Origin: JARRRL01 sp037380725 | GTDB taxonomy: Bacteria; Pseudomonadota; Gammaproteobacteria; Pseudomonadales; JANQJO01 | Length of the DNA: 26,705 nucleotides | Direction: 5' to 3' | Assembly (NCBI GenBank): GCA_037380725.1 | Contig: JARRRL010000035.1 | Coordinates: forward strand, 1-26,705 | Part shown: piece after piece, positions 16,074 through 23,889 of the stretch | Layout: the number at the start of each line of letters is the position of its first letter | Position numbering within the stretch: position 1 is the stretch's first letter | Program-made: the position numbers and the translations under genes | Notes under the pieces: model-generated | What the model was told of the DNA's origin: nothing | The model's database searches: none | What the model saw: only the letters and a program-made list of their open reading frames with translations

Positions 16074-17074
16074 TTTCCGCTGACGTCTTGTCCATTATTT
16101 TTGCCGGCCTTATGGGACTTTCTGTGATCGTTTATGCGATCCTCGATGGCTACGATTTAGGTGTAGGAATCGTATTGCCCATTAACACAAACGCCGAGAC
16201 TGAGCGCGACACCATGATCGCATCAATCGGTCCTTTTTGGGATGCCAACGAAACCTGGCTGGTGCTGGCCGTCGGTTTATTATTGGTCGCCTTTCCCGCT
16301 GCAAACGCCCTGATACTGACCAAGCTGTACCTGCCTGTTGCACTCATGCTGATCGGTTTAATCCTACGCGGTGTGGCGTTTGATTTCCGCGCTAAAGCTG
16401 CGATTGCTCATAAATTAGCGTGGGATCGCGTATTCAAAATGGGATCGATACTCACCGCTCTGACGCAGGGTTACATGCTCGGTCAATACGTGATGAGTTT
16501 TGAACAAAGTCTAAGCAGTTTCTTATTTTGTTCCCTTTCTGCGTTAGGGGTCACAGCGGCTTACAGCTATATAGGCAGCACGTGGCTCATCATGAAAACC
16601 GAAGGCGAACTGCAAAAACGGAGTATACGCTGGGCGCGACTCAGCGGTCGTGCCAGCTTTATCGGCGTTCTCACTGTTTCTCTGATCAACCCGCTGGTCA
16701 ACCCCAGTGTGTTTGATCGCTGGTTTCAATTCCCATTAATGATGTTCGTTCTGCTCATTCCCATCTTATGTTTTCTGGCGTTTTTATTTAACGAGATATT
16801 GTTGGCGCGATTACCCAAACCGAACGATCGTCATTGCTGGCTACCATTCATGATGGTGACACTCATCTTTATCATGTGTTTCTCCGCCTTGGCATTCAGT
16901 TTTTTTCCTGACATTGTGCCCAACAAGCTCACAATTTGGGAAGCAGCCAGTGCACCAGAATCGCTGATGTTTATTTTATGGGGAGCACTGTTTGTGGTGC
17001 CGGTAATACTCGTGTACACCGCTTTTTCTTATAAAGTATTCCACGGTAAAGCGACCGAACTGCGCTATTACTGA
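16070..17074 (+). CDS. cydB: Cytochrome bd-type quinol oxidase subunit II
   Basis: Membrane subunit of 334 residues with about eight hydrophobic segments, partner of the preceding CydA. Family motifs are YAILDGYDLGVGI (about 22-34), GPFWDANETWLVLAVG (about 54-69) and LRGVAFDFRAKA. The size is that of the CioB group, shorter than E. coli CydB. The start codon overlaps the cydA stop, so the two subunits should be made in step. A 57-base gap with an AGGAAG ribosome-binding site separates it from the HupE/UreJ gene. Confidence 0.96.
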   Translation: MISADVLSIIFAGLMGLSVIVYAILDGYDLGVGIVLPINTNAETERDTMIASIGPFWDANETWLVLAVGLLLVAFPAANALILTKLYLPVALMLIGLILRGVAFDFRAKAAIAHKLAWDRVFKMGSILTALTQGYMLGQYVMSFEQSLSSFLFCSLSALGVTAAYSYIGSTWLIMKTEGELQKRSIRWARLSGRASFIGVLTVSLINPLVNPSVFDRWFQFPLMMFVLLIPILCFLAFLFNEILLARLPKPNDRHCWLPFMMVTLIFIMCFSALAFSFFPDIVPNKLTIWEAASAPESLMFILWGALFVVPVILVYTAFSYKVFHGKATELRYY

Positions 17075-17131
17075 ACCGCAATCTACGCTTTTGTAAACCA
17101 TTCATCACTTACAGTCCAGGAAGCAAACATC

Positions 17132-17728
17132 ATGATCTGGTTTTACAAACTGCCCCACAGAGCACTGTTTCTATTCTTTCTCACCATCGGTACAGCCAGT
17201 GCACACACCGGTAGCGGTTCGGCCAGTGGCTTTATCAGCGGTTTTACGCATCCGATTCTGGGCTGGGATCACCTGATTGCGATGCTTGCCGTGGGTCTGT
17301 GGGGTGCGTTTTTGGGCAATCCTTCGATTTGGCTTCTTCCCATTGTATTTCCGCTTGTGATGACCTTCGGTGCTACTGCGGGTATTGTGGGTACCCCCAT
17401 TCCAGGAATTGAAATCGGCATTGCCATTTCCGCCGTGACACTCGGTGCCCTGGTGGCCTTCGCCGCTCGCCCACCCATCTGGATTTCAAGCACACTTGTT
17501 GGTATTTTTGCACTGTTTCATGGCTACGCTCACGGTACTGAACTGCCGCAGAGCGCTAATCCATTGGTGTACAGCGTGGGTTTCGTGACGGCAACAGGCG
17601 TTTTGCACTTGCTTGGCATCGGCTTTGGTTTGATCGCACGCTGGCCTGCCGGAAAAATTGCAGTGCAAACGGGGGGCAGCTTCATTGCATTAATGGGCAT
17701 TGCATTCCTTTCAAAGATTGCATCATGA
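17132..17728 (+). CDS. HupE/UreJ family membrane protein
   Basis: Small polytopic membrane protein of 198 residues. A signal peptide ends at ASA (22-24), so the mature chain begins with His25, as is usual in this family. The signature HPILGWDH (40-47) carries the presumed metal-binding His40, Asp46 and His47, and a second histidine-rich segment, FHGYAHGTE, lies in the middle. About six membrane segments follow. HupE and UreJ are secondary nickel or cobalt permeases usually found with hydrogenase or urease genes. Neither is present here; instead the gene follows cydAB and precedes a second, related membrane protein with ATGA overlap. The metal and direction of transport cannot be read from the sequence. 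Confidence 0.88.
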   Translation: MIWFYKLPHRALFLFFLTIGTASAHTGSGSASGFISGFTHPILGWDHLIAMLAVGLWGAFLGNPSIWLLPIVFPLVMTFGATAGIVGTPIPGIEIGIAISAVTLGALVAFAARPPIWISSTLVGIFALFHGYAHGTELPQSANPLVYSVGFVTATGVLHLLGIGFGLIARWPAGKIAVQTGGSFIALMGIAFLSKIAS

Positions 17729-18249
17729 CTCGCCCCATTCTTGTTTTGTGGCACGTTTTGTGGCCCAGTCACTTGTTATTGCCACTCTCAACAGGATTAT
17801 TTTTCGGCCAACAACAGCTTAATAACAAACGCATTATTTCGATCTTATTTTTAATTGCAACCACACTGGGACTGTTCGGTTCCTGGTTTTTCATCAATCT
17901 TAAAATTGAAACATTCCTGTTAATCGCTTCAGCCCTTACCGGACTGCTCATCGCCGCTCACGCTTCCGCGCTCACCACCCTGATGCGATTCGGCTATATG
18001 GGTATGGCAGTTGTCGTAGGTTTATCCCTCGGGTTCGACTCAGCTCAAGAAACCCTATCTGGAACGGGACAGGTGTTGTCGCTGTGCGGCAGTGGCATCA
18101 GTTTTTTCATACTGCTCACGGCACCGATGCTGCTGAGCAGCTATTTCAACCAAAAAAATTGGCAAAAAATTGGCATCCGCGTCATGGGCTCCTGGATAGC
18201 GGCCAGTTCAGTCCTGGTATTGACGGTGTTGTTTACCTTAAACGCGTAA
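17725..18249 (+). CDS. Membrane protein, distantly HupE/UreJ-like
   Basis: Hydrophobic protein of 174 residues with about six predicted membrane segments and no cleaved signal peptide. The C-terminal IRVMGSWIAASSVLVLTVLF resembles the closing segment of HupE/UreJ-type proteins, and the start WHVLWPSHLLLPLSTGLFFG has two histidines that could serve as metal ligands. The canonical HPxxGxDH motif is absent, so it is at best a diverged member and transport activity is uncertain. The start codon overlaps the upstream stop (ATGA at 17725-17728), implying that it works with the HupE/UreJ protein, perhaps as a two-subunit carrier. An 11-base direct repeat (AAAAAATTGGC) lies at 18153-18174. Confidence 0.65.
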   Translation: MTRPILVLWHVLWPSHLLLPLSTGLFFGQQQLNNKRIISILFLIATTLGLFGSWFFINLKIETFLLIASALTGLLIAAHASALTTLMRFGYMGMAVVVGLSLGFDSAQETLSGTGQVLSLCGSGISFFILLTAPMLLSSYFNQKNWQKIGIRVMGSWIAASSVLVLTVLFTLNA

Positions 18250-18665
18250 CTCAACCCCTACAACAGACACTTTACATCTAAGCAATACCAAAACCATATC
18301 ATCAAGGTAATATAAAAAACGTTCAATAGAACGTCACACGTGACCACACACTCTGTTTTATATCAATTTTCACCGTCTCGTAAAGCAATCCCACTCATAA
18401 CTTAAAATAATATACTCTAAAATCAAATATTTGTTTACCTGTCGTAATGATGTGTTCACCTATTTCGCATGGGTGCTTGATTCACCTGACACACTTATCT
18501 ACACCTAGAAGTAAGGTTGTGTTTCATTAATTCATTCAGTCTTAGTCATCCTGAGATATCCCCTATTTCACAAGTCTGTGGCCAAGGAAAGCCGTATCAG
18601 TTACATCTACAAATGATGGACGGAGAAAGTAAGGGCGTAAAGGCTGTGTATGAGCTTTTATCATT
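18250..18665. other. 416-bp AT-rich spacer before the nuclease/ATPase cassette
   Basis: No gene is seen on either strand. It holds a perfect 6-bp inverted repeat at 18319-18334 (ACGTTC, AATA, GAACGT) that could be an operator. A strongly AT-rich stretch around 18400-18440 includes TATACT at 18411-18416 without a recognisable -35 box. The spacer marks a break between the respiratory operon and the putative defence cassette. No att-like repeats, tRNA or transposase remnants were found. Confidence 0.5.
18319..18334. promoter_or_regulatory. Inverted repeat, possible operator
   Basis: ACGTTC and GAACGT are perfect reverse complements around AATA. The site lies 332 bases upstream of the first cassette gene in an otherwise AT-rich spacer. 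Without a known regulator nearby, a binding function is only a guess. Confidence 0.3.
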
Positions 18666-19931
18666 ATGAGTCGTTCATCATCGCATCATCCCTTGTCGCC
18701 TCGTCAATCTGTGCATCTGCTTGCACAAGAACACCCTGATGACGAACAGCGCCCTTTCTATACACCGGTTTATCATGAGACGGCTGATCGCGCAGCAGGC
18801 GTATCGGCGAAAATCCTAAACGAACCTTTACTCGAAACCTTACTGCCGGGCATGGCCTATTTTATACCGCTTACGGAGCGAGACTGTTTATCCGACTGGA
18901 TACGCCAGAGTGTTTTACAACACACAAGGGGTATTTTATGGGATATCACGGCCCATAAAAATTCGCAGACATTAAAAGCGGCGTGTTTGCGAGCATACGC
19001 CGAAATCGCATTATCGATTTGGCCACACTGGTATCAACACCCCTCCACTCAAACTCATAAAAATGGTATTCATTTTTCCAAAACGTGGTTTAATCTCGCC
19101 AATCAAAAATGCGAACACGGTTTTCTACCACTGGTCAAAAAAACAACTCTTGCGGTAAACGCAGAACAACTATCGCTGGCGCTCTCGACCGTAAAAACGG
19201 TTCATTTTTGGAACGTCCTCGACGATGGTTCACAGACTCATCGCTCAGACTCTCATCAACTGATCCGTTCCCTATCGTTATTAGCAGAATGGTGGTCCCG
19301 TACAACACACTCCACCGTATGCCTCATTGCAAACCCAAAATGGCGCAATACGTCAGCAATCGATCACATTGCATACCATCAACTTGATCCCAATGCGCTG
19401 TGGATCAAACCAACTACACAACACATCAAGCATCCAGACCCGTCTCGCTCGGATCCGAAAGCAAGCCCACTCACCAGCAATCCGCCATCGATCGTAGAAC
19501 CGGTTTCGACAGACCCAGAAGTACCTTTAAAAACGTTTCCACACCACGCCAGCATGACACCTTTGATCGGTGTACCGCATCCGCTGAGCCCTGGGGAGCA
19601 ATTGCTGTTTAAAACGCTTGAAGATGATCCATCCACACGCGGACTGTTCAAACCCAATATGCGCGTGCAAACCCGATGGGGTCAACACTATATCGTGGAC
19701 CTGCTGTGCGCCGAGCACCACGCCGTCATCGAAATAGACGGTTTCAGCACGCACAATTCAGCCCAACAATTCCGCTTAGACCGTCAACGCGACTACGAAC
19801 TGACCGTGACCGGTTTTTGCGTTATTCGATTTTGTCACAATACGGTCATGTCTGACGTACAAGGCGTGAAAGAAAAAATCCAAATCTTCATCAACTACCT
19901 ACAATCCAGGAGCGTTAATCGTGCAATTTAA
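18666..19931 (+). CDS. Protein with C-terminal DUF559/Vsr-like PD-(D/E)XK nuclease domain
   Basis: Protein of 421 residues. The first 250 residues show no family I recognise (moderately hydrophobic, tryptophan-containing, mixed alpha/beta), followed by a proline/serine-rich linker (about 255-300). Residues 305-412 fit the DUF559 branch of the restriction-endonuclease fold: SPGEQLL with Glu311, VDLLC with Asp345, AVIEIDG with Glu356 and Asp358, then H363, LDRQRDYEL (371-379) and GFCVIRF (383-389). The expected acidic catalytic residues are present, so a DNA-cleaving role is plausible. The start ATG has no good ribosome site, and no better in-frame start is obvious. It overlaps the next gene by 11 bases and begins the cassette that continues to 23806. 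Confidence 0.75.
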   Translation: MSRSSSHHPLSPRQSVHLLAQEHPDDEQRPFYTPVYHETADRAAGVSAKILNEPLLETLLPGMAYFIPLTERDCLSDWIRQSVLQHTRGILWDITAHKNSQTLKAACLRAYAEIALSIWPHWYQHPSTQTHKNGIHFSKTWFNLANQKCEHGFLPLVKKTTLAVNAEQLSLALSTVKTVHFWNVLDDGSQTHRSDSHQLIRSLSLLAEWWSRTTHSTVCLIANPKWRNTSAIDHIAYHQLDPNALWIKPTTQHIKHPDPSRSDPKASPLTSNPPSIVEPVSTDPEVPLKTFPHHASMTPLIGVPHPLSPGEQLLFKTLEDDPSTRGLFKPNMRVQTRWGQHYIVDLLCAEHHAVIEIDGFSTHNSAQQFRLDRQRDYELTVTGFCVIRFCHNTVMSDVQGVKEKIQIFINYLQSRSVNRAI

Positions 19932-20667
19932 ACCCATTTCATCAAAGCAAATCATCGTCATTTGGAAACTAATGCTAGCGGGTAAGCCAGTTCGACTCAA
20001 GGAGATGCGCCCAAAGCTAACTCCCGTAAAAAAATTCCGCAAACCCATGGAAGACGCCGGTTTGATCGAAATGATCAAAATAGACAAAAAATTGTATTAC
20101 AAATTAAACGACGAAATCGCTTGGGACTGGGCAGCGACAAATCTCAATTTAGAACCCTATCTCCATTTATTAAACAAATCCACCTCGACGGGTGATCTAT
20201 TTGTTTCCGTATTGAAAAAACTCGAGCAATACATTGACAACAGTGACGCCACCTTAGCGGATGTGCTCTATCCGGAACGATTACCAGAACGCGCGCCAGA
20301 ACAGACATCTGAACACGCTTCCGAGCCTTTTCCACAGCGCCCAAGCTATGACAATATTGTGTCTACCCCAAGCTCACATGATGAAATCGATTTCAAATAC
20401 GTCAAATACGTCAAAGACAAAATAACCCACACCTACCAAAAACTCAGTTCAGGCCAAAAGAACAGTCGCATACGCTTGTCCGCACTAAAAGCAGAATTAC
20501 CAGAAATCTCAGTAAAAACTTTGGATGAATGCATTAAATGGATGCAACAAGAAGATTCGCTGGTGCTGTTTTCAATACAAGATTTTTCTGAGCTGACGCC
20601 TGCCGATGAAGCCGCCGCCATCTTTGTAGGAACCGGAAAACCACGACATATTGTAATGATGGGGTAA
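19921..20667 (+). CDS. Winged-helix-like protein of the cassette
   Basis: Protein of 248 residues. The GTG start is chosen because AGGAG sits eight bases upstream inside the end of the preceding gene. Residues 5-65 look like a winged helix: helices around KQIIVIWKLMLAG and RLKEMRPKL, a recognition-like helix, and a wing ending IDKKLYYKLND. A central low-complexity, Pro/Glu-rich linker (about 120-155) leads to a second compact domain (about 165-245), LSALKAELPEISVKTLDECI, that also suggests a winged helix and ends GKPRHIVMM. It could bind DNA or act as an adaptor for the ATPases downstream; no enzymatic motif is visible. A 9-base direct repeat gives a repeated KYV at 20394-20411. Confidence 0.6.
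   Translation: MQFKPISSKQIIVIWKLMLAGKPVRLKEMRPKLTPVKKFRKPMEDAGLIEMIKIDKKLYYKLNDEIAWDWAATNLNLEPYLHLLNKSTSTGDLFVSVLKKLEQYIDNSDATLADVLYPERLPERAPEQTSEHASEPFPQRPSYDNIVSTPSSHDEIDFKYVKYVKDKITHTYQKLSSGQKNSRIRLSALKAELPEISVKTLDECIKWMQQEDSLVLFSIQDFSELTPADEAAAIFVGTGKPRHIVMMG
20394..20411 (+). repeat. In-gene 9-bp tandem repeat, 2 copies
   Basis: CAAATACGT occurs twice in succession inside the winged-helix-like gene, giving a repeated K-Y-V. The period keeps the frame. Confidence 0.8.
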
Positions 20668-20672
20668 TAATC

Positions 20673-21914
20673 ATGGGTGCTGCACCTTTTTTTGATGTTA
20701 ATTTTGACTGGGTTGAACGGTTTGACGACATTTGGCGCGATCACAGCAATCACATTGCGGGCGTCAATGATCACGTTGTCACTGAAATCATCCAAGCCAC
20801 TCGTCGCATTCAAAACCAAACCACTGAAATGTCACCGCTTGGCTTGATGTTCGTGGGTACGGGCGGCAGTGGTAAAACACACTTACTGAGCACCATCCGA
20901 CAGGAAGCCATTCAGGAAGGCTTTAATTACGTGGCGGTGGATTTGACCTCAGTGAACAATTTTTGGGACACCATCTTACTGAATTATCTGCAAGCGTTGG
21001 ATCGACCGTACGCACAAGGTCAAGCTCAGTTTAAAGGTATTTTAGAACGATTAATTCAATTGGTGATGCCGAAATTTTCCAGCACAGATGTACTGAAAAG
21101 ACTCGCCACCACCGACGCCCCGCAGCTGATTCCTTTTACCACCAAGTTTATTGCGGCGCTGGGTAAATCGTATAAGAAAGAAATCATTCACTATCAAGAC
21201 GTGGTGCGAGCGCTGGTGTATTACAACTCCGACAACATGGCGATCAGCGATGTTGGCTATTCCTGGCTGCAAGGTATGCCACTGAATGAACAGCTTGAGA
21301 CCTATCAGTATCGACAGCACACACCAGAACCGATGAAAATCGTGGAGGCCATATCGTGGCTCATGGCTCGAAAAGGACCGACCATACTGGCCATTGATCA
21401 GCTGGACGCCATTGTTGCTGAACACCATCAATCTGCGAATTGGCGCGATGATGAACCCAGCGACGAAACAATGAAATCGCGTGCCATTGTTGAAAGCATT
21501 GGAGGCGGCTTATCCGCCTTGATTGATCGCGTCACCTGCAAAACACAAGTGGTCGTCTCCTGCCTCGATGCCACACGAGACTGCCTCGATAAAACGCTGG
21601 CAACCCACATGGATCGTTTTCAAGCGCCCATGATTTTAAAACCGCTTGTACACGACGACTTGTGTGCAAAATTGGTCACGGCTCGCCTGAACCCCGCGTA
21701 TGAAAAAGTCCAATACACACCGCCCTACCCATCGTTTCCGTTCAGTAAAACTGCCTTAAGTGAACTCAAAGACCTATTTCCACGTGATATTTTAAAAGAG
21801 TGCGAAAAGTTTAAACAGCACTGCAAGACGGTACAACGTGTGTACGAGTTAACCTCATTTTCAACCATGCACGAGCCAGAGCCGCTGCACAGCACAAAGA
21901 ACTGGGCGAATTAA
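20673..21914 (+). CDS. AAA+ family ATPase of the cassette (possibly truncated by frameshift)
   Basis: P-loop ATPase of 413 residues as read. The Walker A motif is GTGGSGKTH (62-70); Walker B is ILAIDQLD (238-245), with glutamine where many AAA+ proteins have glutamate. A sensor-1-like strand VVVSCLDATRD (293-303) and a sensor-2-like segment FPRDILKECEKF (369-380) follow, as in Orc/Cdc6-like ATPases. It begins five bases after the preceding stop and belongs to the same operon. The last 20 or so residues, ending HSTKNWAN, look unlike a natural end, whereas the overlapping frame already encodes a helical sequence continuous with the next ORF. I suspect the true protein continues into the HerA-like ORF by a frame change. 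Confidence 0.8.
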   Translation: MGAAPFFDVNFDWVERFDDIWRDHSNHIAGVNDHVVTEIIQATRRIQNQTTEMSPLGLMFVGTGGSGKTHLLSTIRQEAIQEGFNYVAVDLTSVNNFWDTILLNYLQALDRPYAQGQAQFKGILERLIQLVMPKFSSTDVLKRLATTDAPQLIPFTTKFIAALGKSYKKEIIHYQDVVRALVYYNSDNMAISDVGYSWLQGMPLNEQLETYQYRQHTPEPMKIVEAISWLMARKGPTILAIDQLDAIVAEHHQSANWRDDEPSDETMKSRAIVESIGGGLSALIDRVTCKTQVVVSCLDATRDCLDKTLATHMDRFQAPMILKPLVHDDLCAKLVTARLNPAYEKVQYTPPYPSFPFSKTALSELKDLFPRDILKECEKFKQHCKTVQRVYELTSFSTMHEPEPLHSTKNWAN

Positions 21915-21928
21915 TTAAGCAGGGTTTG
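21815..21928 (+). other. Probable frameshift junction between AAA+ and HerA-like ORFs
   Basis: The frame of the downstream ORF is open from 21815 (a TAA ends at 21814), giving about 100 bases of overlap with the end of the AAA+ ORF. In that frame the sequence ARARAAAQHKELGELIKQG reads as a helix running straight into the downstream ORF. The overlap lacks an ATG or GTG start in the downstream frame, and the first candidate, TTG at 21926, has no properly spaced ribosome site. Joining the ORFs needs a -1 change, as a one-base deletion would cause. I see no canonical X-XXY-YYZ slippery heptamer. Confidence 0.55.
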
Positions 21929-23806
21929 ATTCTGTTAACGAAAGAACACCCCTGGCCGGACAAGGTGGATGTGCTCGTGGACAGCGCCCTGCGGCAAAAA
22001 AACGAAATGGCCCTTTTTCACGCGCGATTCCGCGTTATCTTTCATCATGATTCGGATCGAGAGTTGCATTTTGTGTTTCGCGTGTTGCAATGCACAAACG
22101 CGCGCTCTTTCCAATGTCGACTGAAAGCGGCGCTCACGGAGTCAGGCATTGATAAACACCTCTCATTCCGAAAACTCATTATCCTCCGAAACGAGCCATT
22201 TCCCCATGGCGCGAAGACGCAGCAGATGATCAACGACACCCGCCACAACGGTGGTTTATTTTTACCCGTTCCACCTGACGAACTGACAACTTTATTTGCC
22301 TTGAATGAACTGCAACACTCGGAACCAAGCGGTTTCGACGCGTGGTTGAAAAAACAAAAACCGTGTAGCCAGTTGTCCCTATTCGCCAGTATTTTTGAAC
22401 ACGCCTCGATCAAAACATTGGAAGAAAACACTGGCGACACAAGGCAAGCAGCTCCCACTGCGCAAGCCATCTTTTCTACGCCTCCCAGCGCAGCACGCGA
22501 AGCCGCCGTTACGCCACTGAGTGATACGGCTTCACCGCCTTATTCTGACGCGTCCAATCTCGACGTGCCCGACACCGTATTTGTGGGGAATCGATTGATC
22601 GGCAGCACCGTGGGCGAACCACTGACGATTTCACAGCAATCGCTTCAAACCCACACATTTTTGGTTGCAGGCTCCGGCTCCGGAAAAACAGTCTTGGTGA
22701 GGCGCCTGATTGAAGAATGCGCGCTGAACGGCATTCCCAGTATCGTGATTGATATCGCCAATGACATGAGCCGACTCGGTGATCCCTGGCCTACACCACC
22801 TGACTCGTGGAGCGAAACGGATAAACAAAAAGCGGAACGCTACCACCGTAACACCGAAGTGGTCGTATGGACACCCGGAATTGATGCCGGTAGACCGATG
22901 AATATTCCACTCCTCCCCGATTTACACGCACTGGCAAACGACCCAGATGGTCCAGATGACCTAAAAAGCGCGATAAATCTGGCGCACCGCGCCTTAGCGG
23001 GTTTACTCGCCTTAAGAAGCTCAAATCGAGACACACTGAAAGCAGCCGTTCTGAATCATGCACTCACTTACTTTTCACAACATCATCCCGGTGATTTGTG
23101 TGCCTTCATTGATTTACTGTCTGAATTGCCACCTGAAGCATCCGATCTAGACAACGCCGGTAAAATAGCAGCGGAAATATCCAATTTACTCAAAGCGAAA
23201 CTGGCCATTGATCCCTTATTATTACCGGGCAAAAACGTCATCAATCCCGCTGAATTGTTTGGCGTCAATTCAGCCAAAACCCGCATTTCAGTCATCAACC
23301 TTTCGGGCTTGAGCAGTTTAGAAAAACAACTCAATTTCGTGAATAATTTGAGCATGCATTTGTACATTTGGCTCAAAAAGAACCCAAAAGCCATGCGCGG
23401 TCTGTTTGTGTTTGACGAAGCAAAAGAGTTTATTCCTTCTGGTAAGAGCACCGCCACTAAAGACACGCTCAGACGTTTTGCCGCTCAAGGGCGCAAATAC
23501 GGCGTCGGCATGGTGTTCGCCACTCAAATGCCCAGAGGCATTGATCATGAAATCACCGGCAATTGCAAAAATCACTTCTACGGTCGAGCAACATCACCAG
23601 CGGCCATCGATACGGTCAAACAACTTGTTCAGGAGCGCGGAGGCAGCGGTACGGATATTGGGAAGCTCGATCGGGGTATTTTTTATGCCGCAACGGAAAC
23701 CGTTACCGCACCGTGCAAAATCAAAACCCCACTGTGCTTATCGTATCACCCCTCTACACCCTTGACCGAAGACGAGGTAGTGCAACGCGCGAAACAATCA
23801 CGCTAA
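21926..23806 (+). CDS. HerA/DUF87-like ATPase of the cassette
   Basis: Protein of 626 residues from a TTG; the frame is open further upstream. Residues 12-130 form an alpha/beta domain (ALFHARFRVIF, RKLIILRNEPFPHGAKTQQ, GGLFLPVPPDEL) that looks more like the end of an AAA+ protein than a HerA start. After a Pro/Ala/Ser-rich linker (175-215) comes a HerA/FtsK-type motor. Its small barrel-like entry (VGNRLIGSTVGEPL) leads to Walker A AGSGSGKT (248-255), Walker B LFVFDEAKEF (493-502), and the HerA-type stretch FAAQGRKYGVGMVFATQMPRGID (518-540). These motors form hexameric DNA translocases and often pair with nucleases. No transmembrane segments are seen. The stop is 84 bases before coaE. Confidence 0.82.
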   Translation: MILLTKEHPWPDKVDVLVDSALRQKNEMALFHARFRVIFHHDSDRELHFVFRVLQCTNARSFQCRLKAALTESGIDKHLSFRKLIILRNEPFPHGAKTQQMINDTRHNGGLFLPVPPDELTTLFALNELQHSEPSGFDAWLKKQKPCSQLSLFASIFEHASIKTLEENTGDTRQAAPTAQAIFSTPPSAAREAAVTPLSDTASPPYSDASNLDVPDTVFVGNRLIGSTVGEPLTISQQSLQTHTFLVAGSGSGKTVLVRRLIEECALNGIPSIVIDIANDMSRLGDPWPTPPDSWSETDKQKAERYHRNTEVVVWTPGIDAGRPMNIPLLPDLHALANDPDGPDDLKSAINLAHRALAGLLALRSSNRDTLKAAVLNHALTYFSQHHPGDLCAFIDLLSELPPEASDLDNAGKIAAEISNLLKAKLAIDPLLLPGKNVINPAELFGVNSAKTRISVINLSGLSSLEKQLNFVNNLSMHLYIWLKKNPKAMRGLFVFDEAKEFIPSGKSTATKDTLRRFAAQGRKYGVGMVFATQMPRGIDHEITGNCKNHFYGRATSPAAIDTVKQLVQERGGSGTDIGKLDRGIFYAATETVTAPCKIKTPLCLSYHPSTPLTEDEVVQRAKQSR

Positions 23807-23889
23807 CCCTTCCCCTACACCTCGATCTGACGTACGCTCTGTTCTCAATCATGCATGCACTGAACAACACGCAGAATGAGCGCAGAACC

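Noticed and set aside
18250..18665. Attachment site or mobile-element scar bordering the cassette
   Set aside because: No tRNA, integrase, transposase or matching direct repeats were seen here or at the right end near 23807-23889.
21840..21914. Programmed -1 slippery site joining the two ATPase ORFs
   Set aside because: I found no heptamer of the X-XXY-YYZ type in the overlap, so a mutation or sequencing error is more likely than programmed frameshifting.
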